A DNA stretch of 14,595 bases from JAQBQZ01 sp964406475. Lineage in GTDB: Bacteria > Patescibacteriota > Minisyncoccia > Phycocordibacterales > CAIRYW01. The stretch covers positions 1 to 14,595 of the forward strand of contig CAYORS010000017.1 of the NCBI GenBank assembly GCA_964406475.1, given 5' to 3'. Below, piece by piece: positions 12,364 to 14,595 of this stretch; the first letter of the stretch is position 1, and every line of letters begins with the position of its first letter. The translations under genes and the position numbers were made by a program. A model generated the notes under the pieces. The model saw only the letters and a program-made list of their open reading frames with translations, was not told the DNA's origin and ran no database searches.

Positions 12364-13354
12364 TTCAAGACCTTACCATGATGTTATCGGTAATTTGAGC
12401 GTCAATGGGGAAGTTACGCAGTCAGTCTTGGCTGAATGGACTCCCTACACCCTCGAACTACCAGTTCCAAAGGAAGCTCTGAACACGACTAATGGTTTTG
12501 ACATTGGATTCGCTATTGTCTCTTCTGTTATGGAGCAGGTGGTGGCACTCGACTCGGTTAGGTTTACTACCTGCCGATACAGTGTTTACCATCTTGATGT
12601 TTCAACAGGGGTGGAAACTCCTGTGCTCCGTTCTAACGGGACTCCAATGATCAATATCGATGTTGTGAAGTTTGCGGACGAAACGACTTTAGAAACACCG
12701 ACATTCTTTACTACATCATTCTTCACATACAATCCTCTACTTGGAACAACCAATAGCACGAATGACGCATCAATCAGTGTGTCGATACAAAATGTCGGTG
12801 CCATCTTCAGCACAAGGTATAAGTTCACATGGGGCTTCACTCCTGATTTTACTCGACCACTCCTCAATCAGGGTTATGTGGTTCATTTCGACATTCGTTT
12901 TATTCCAACACATCTCGGAGTTGAGTATCCAGAAGTGAAGCTCAAGACGGGCCAGAATGGTGACATTCGATTTGTCTATAAAGTGGTGGACATGCAAATG
13001 CCCGAGCTAAAGAATATTCAATTCATCTACGATCCATTACCTTTTTCAGCAAACCCAAATCTGCACACAGAAGGACTTCAGCTTACAATGAGCAGTCCTT
13101 ATCTGGAGTATTTTAAACTTCAGAGGTCAACCGACCTGCAAAATTGGACAGACTGGGGTTTTAGTGGTGAGGGAGATGATTGGGTTGGTCCGTTTGACGT
13201 GCCGACGGGGCTAGGTGGTTTTTATTCAAACACTTATCGGTGGACATTATTTGATCGAGACTATCCTGATGAGCGCCGGAGGCCTCAGAAGGAATTCTAT
13301 CGAATGGTGTGGACTGGTAAGAAAGGTGTCTGGAAAATCGCTACCTATCCTTGA
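12293..13354 (+). CDS. Secreted protein with Verrucomicrobia/Planctomycetes-like C-terminal motif
   Basis: A 353-residue protein. Residues 1-20 are a clear signal peptide (MKTAS then a hydrophobic core, probable cleavage SLA/QQ). The mature part is rich in Ser/Thr/Asn and beta-prone. No enzyme motif is seen; one cysteine (C94) is visible. Residues 270-290 (YLEYFKLQRSTDLQNWTDWG) and 334-339 (EFYRMV) match a pattern I know from many exported Verrucomicrobia and Planctomycetes proteins, where STDLxNW and FYRL-type ends occur together. Base composition is richer in G+C than the core genes. It is transcribed alone from a strong promoter, followed by a terminator. I infer lateral acquisition; the role, perhaps surface or substrate binding, is unknown. 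Confidence 0.7.
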   Translation: MKTASTILALLVTFALSSLAQQPDSRPYHDVIGNLSVNGEVTQSVLAEWTPYTLELPVPKEALNTTNGFDIGFAIVSSVMEQVVALDSVRFTTCRYSVYHLDVSTGVETPVLRSNGTPMINIDVVKFADETTLETPTFFTTSFFTYNPLLGTTNSTNDASISVSIQNVGAIFSTRYKFTWGFTPDFTRPLLNQGYVVHFDIRFIPTHLGVEYPEVKLKTGQNGDIRFVYKVVDMQMPELKNIQFIYDPLPFSANPNLHTEGLQLTMSSPYLEYFKLQRSTDLQNWTDWGFSGEGDDWVGPFDVPTGLGGFYSNTYRWTLFDRDYPDERRRPQKEFYRMVWTGKKGVWKIATYP

Positions 13355-13370
13355 TGTGGAATCATGAAAT

Positions 13371-13405
13371 GAGTGTAATCACTCCGGCTCAGTGACGCAT
13401 CACTG
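13371..13405 (+). other. Two short 3' UTR hairpins
   Basis: GAGTG/CACTC with a TAAT loop (13371-13384) and CAGTGA/TCACTG with a CGCA loop (13390-13405) follow the secreted-protein stop and precede its terminator. They may stabilise the mRNA 3' end. Confidence 0.45.
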
Positions 13406-13409
13406 TTTG

Positions 13410-13448
13410 CCACCTGACTCGAGCGTTGTCTTGGGAGGTGGTTTTTTT
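13410..13448 (+). terminator. Intrinsic terminator of the secreted-protein gene
   Basis: CCACCT (13410-13415) pairs with AGGTGG (13436-13441) around a 20-nt loop, followed at once by seven T residues (13442-13448). Confidence 0.7.
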
Positions 13449-13588
13449 ATTTTTCTTTATAAATTTAGAGTAGTATTTTGATTCGATAGCATGAAATCAT
13501 TTTGTAATTCAGATTTAATCTTCAATGCTCTCAATCAAGTTAGATACTAGAAACATAAATACTCATCTACTGTTTTTCTTCCAATTTT

Positions 13589-13620
13589 GACCCTACGGGG
13601 AAACGCTTCGCTTTCGGTCA
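13589..13620. repeat. 32-nt dispersed repeat (copy 2 at 14363-14394)
   Basis: GACCCTAC followed by GGGGAAACG and GCTTTC, then GGTCA. It matches 14363-14394 at 30 of 32 positions. A third, shorter relative begins CCTACGGGGA at 14421. The outer GACC and GGTC can pair, enclosing a GAAA/TTTC hairpin. Confidence 0.8.
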
Positions 13621-13652
13621 CACATAAAATTTTACTAAATTTTTGCGCGACC
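13616..13652. repeat. 37-nt hairpin element, copy 2
   Basis: GGTCAC, 4 nt, stem AAAATTT, loop TACT, stem AAATTTT, 3 nt, GCGACC. It has the same spacing at every part as copies at 6980-7016 and 13719-13755, but a different inner stem. Its GGTC could instead pair with the upstream GACC at 13589-13592. Confidence 0.75.
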
Positions 13653-13718
13653 CCGACTCGGCTTCGCTTGTTGCTACAACCTCACTGCCTCCGCCTTTCG
13701 ATTATATCACGGGGAATC

Positions 13719-13755
13719 GGTCACAAGTATTTTTCTGCTGAAAAATCTCGCGACC
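13719..13755. repeat. 37-nt hairpin element, copy 3
   Basis: GGTCAC, 4 nt, stem ATTTTTC, loop TGCT, stem GAAAAAT, 3 nt, GCGACC, followed like copy 2 by CCGACTCG. The geometry is identical to the other two copies. Confidence 0.75.
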
Positions 13756-13782
13756 CCGACTCGCTGCCTGCGCAGCTCCGTC

Positions 13783-13826
13783 TTTTGATTCTTTTTAAAT
13801 GTGTCCCACACATTTAAAAATCAAAA
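13783..13826. repeat. Long hairpin
   Basis: TTTTTAAATGTGT (13792-13804) pairs perfectly with ACACATTTAAAAA (13808-13820) around CCC. It is extended by TTTTGA/TCAAAA (13783-13788 with 13821-13826) past a 3-nt bulge. It follows no gene, so a terminator role is doubtful. Confidence 0.75.
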
Positions 13827-13843
13827 TCTAGGCTCTGCCTATA

Positions 13844-13871
13844 TTTTGAGCCTTCTCGAGATAGAACCTTT
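13844..13871. repeat. 28-nt dispersed repeat, copy 2
   Basis: Identical to 11984-12011. It lies about 125 bp upstream of the Trp-rich gene and is followed by the GAACC/GGTTC and AATGCC/GGCATT hairpins. No ASCH-like gene adjoins this copy. Confidence 0.85.
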
Positions 13872-13961
13872 CGGTTCATTACGCCATAATGCCTTCCTGG
13901 CATTTTTAGTATTGCAGAGACAGTCCTTCTTGAGTGTAGTAAAAATGGTAGGTAACTACGA

Positions 13962-13989
13962 TTGACAGTAAGTTTTCGGATATTATACT
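13962..13989 (+). promoter_or_regulatory. Near-consensus promoter of the Trp-rich gene
   Basis: TTGACA (13962-13967), a 16-nt spacer and TATACT (13984-13989). The -10 ends 9 nt before ATG 13999, so the leader should be 0-3 nt. Confidence 0.75.
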
Positions 13990-13998
13990 GTTTGCAGT

Positions 13999-14277
13999 AT
14001 GGCGGATCTTTATGAAGAACTTGATGCTGGAATAATGCTTGTGGGTGAAGGTTGCATGCAGCTTGCTGCACAAAAACCTGATCACGAGCTCCTGCAGTGG
14101 CTTCCTCTGTATTGGGGAGTCGACGGCCGCTGGCCTCTTTGGGAATGGTCTAAAAAGCAAAGACTGATTCCGCGCTTCTGGAAAGGAGATGTGGACTGGA
14201 GAGAACTTAGCAATCTCGAACTCTGGGCCTGGTGGTTTTCGTTTTATTACGATGAAATAAAAACTGTTTTGGCCTAG
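13999..14277 (+). CDS. Trp-rich 92-aa protein of unknown function
   Basis: A 92-residue protein I do not recognise. Ten of its residues are tryptophan (W34, 39, 45, 48, 50, 61, 67, 76, 78, 79), all in the C-terminal two thirds. They include RWPLWEW and LWAWWFSFYYDE, near a predicted acidic end. There is no signal peptide or clear membrane helix, so it is probably cytoplasmic. Its G+C is higher than the core genes, and it sits alone between a near-consensus promoter and a perfect terminator, a strong sign that it is a real, expressed gene. The pattern of evenly spaced Trp could suit a small helical bundle or a ligand- or protein-binding surface. It may be laterally acquired. Confidence 0.68.
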   Translation: MADLYEELDAGIMLVGEGCMQLAAQKPDHELLQWLPLYWGVDGRWPLWEWSKKQRLIPRFWKGDVDWRELSNLELWAWWFSFYYDEIKTVLA

Positions 14278-14285
14278 CTCGACTC

Positions 14286-14314
14286 AGGAGGGAAGAAAAC
14301 TTCCCTCCTTTTTT
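14286..14314 (+). terminator. Intrinsic terminator of the Trp-rich gene
   Basis: A perfect 10-bp stem, AGGAGGGAAG (14286-14295) with CTTCCCTCCT (14300-14309), has an AAAA loop and runs into six T residues (14309-14314). Confidence 0.92.
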
Positions 14315-14361
14315 AATTTAGTTTTATACGAATAATGCTCTATTTGAGTACCTCTAAAGGG

Positions 14362-14547
14362 TGACCCTACAGGGAAACGCTTCGCTTTCAGTCAAGAACA
14401 TTTTTGTCGTTGTACTAGGTCCTACGGGGATATCGAAACTTACAGTTTCAGTACACCTTTTGGCGATTTTGTTTCGGTACCTCACAAAATCGGCGCAAAA
14501 GGTTTTCGATTCCCCGACGCAAAGCACCCCGGCTTTGCTTAGGGTCA
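14362..14547. other. 186-nt highly structured non-coding element
   Basis: The element is closed by TGACCCTA/TAGGGTCA (14362-14369 with 14540-14547). Inside are a 32-nt repeat copy (14363-14394) and GGGGA plus ATCGAAA (14426-14438) pairing with TTTCGAT plus TCCCC (14504-14515) past one bulge. CCTTTTG plus CGATTTTGT (14456-14472) pairs with ACAAAATCG plus CAAAAGG (14484-14502). GCAAAGC/GCTTTGC lies at 14519-14538. A competing hairpin GAAACT/AGTTTC (14435-14449) could replace part of the long helix. No gene is supported here. The short spacer 14315-14361 shows nothing. Confidence 0.65.
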
Positions 14548-14593
14548 AAAATATGAAAAACCACCAGAATAGTCTGGTGGTTTTTCATATTTT
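14548..14593. terminator. 21-bp perfect hairpin at the window edge, probable bidirectional terminator
   Basis: AAAATATGAAAAACCACCAGA-type left arm (14548-14568) pairs without mismatch with 14573-14593 around an ATAG loop. Both arms have A- or T-runs, so it could end transcripts from either side. The gene it serves may lie beyond the window. Confidence 0.7.
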
Positions 14594-14595
14594 GA

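Larger units (their letters stand above)
13449..13961. other. Hairpin-dense non-coding region with dispersed repeats
   Basis: About 510 bases without a convincing gene; short open frames here overlap hairpins and look accidental. From 13588 on it carries a 32-nt repeat (13589-13620), two 37-nt hairpins (13616-13652 and 13719-13755), GCTGC/GCAGC, a ~19-bp hairpin (13783-13826), TAGGC/GCCTA, the 28-nt repeat (13844-13871), GAACC/GGTTC, and AATGCC/GGCATT followed by T residues (13888-13907). Nothing is seen in 13449-13587 beyond AT-rich spacer. Confidence 0.7.

Noticed and set aside
13587..13817. 76-codon open frame in the hairpin-dense region
   Set aside because: It runs straight through the 32-nt repeat and both 37-nt hairpins; its composition follows the repeats and no promoter or ribosome site precedes it.
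13814..14160. Leftward open frames opposite the Trp-rich gene
   Set aside because: They are antisense to a gene with a near-consensus promoter and perfect terminator, and have no promoter of their own that I can see.

Overview
The window looks like a chromosome segment from a Candidate Phyla Radiation bacterium (Patescibacteria, most likely a Parcubacteria-type lineage). Four things point there: an AT-rich core with very short spacers, many small membrane proteins of unknown function, a tandem array of two-helix VirB2/TrbC-like T4SS pilin proteins, and start codons almost without Shine-Dalgarno sequences. Several sigma70-like -10 boxes lie only 6-10 nt before the start codon, which suggests leaderless mRNAs. 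TGA, TAA and TAG all end genes cleanly, so the standard code fits. The lineage is an inference; no rRNA is present.

Region 1 (1-5062, + strand). The 3' end of gyrA and a small SAM methyltransferase, then a terminator. A membrane-anchored orphan solute-binding protein follows, only 2 nt from the first of seven consecutive small T4SS-pilin-like genes (2302-5016). The array shares a charged G-D/N-E-E-K-R loop between two helices and shows recent duplication or gene conversion. A strong hairpin closes it and also terminates the opposing operon.

Region 2 (5075-6932, - strand). A two-gene operon with zero spacing: a membrane-anchored SPFH/band-7-like protein and a two-helix membrane protein. It starts at an extended -10 promoter and has a hairpin-rich leader.

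Region 3 (6933-10450). A tRNA-Leu(UAG) on the - strand. Beside it is a roughly 130-nt multi-hairpin element whose end duplicates the tRNA 3' end. Divergent from the tRNA are a membrane-anchored FKBP prolyl isomerase and tgt (tRNA-guanine transglycosylase), overlapping by 1 nt, then two unidentified membrane proteins.

Region 4 (10451-14595). An accessory region. It holds a sugar isomerase/epimerase-like TIM-barrel gene of near 50% GC (- strand), an ASCH-domain gene (- strand), a secreted protein with Verrucomicrobia/Planctomycetes-like C-terminal motifs, and a Trp-rich 92-aa protein. Between them lie hairpin-dense non-coding stretches with several dispersed repeat families.

The most interesting signals are: (i) a 37-nt hairpin family with three copies of identical geometry but different, fully compensated stem sequences; (ii) the structured element inserted beside tRNA-Leu with duplication of the tRNA 3' end; (iii) the seven-member pilin-like array coupled to an orphan solute-binding protein; and (iv) the apparent leaderless promoter architecture.
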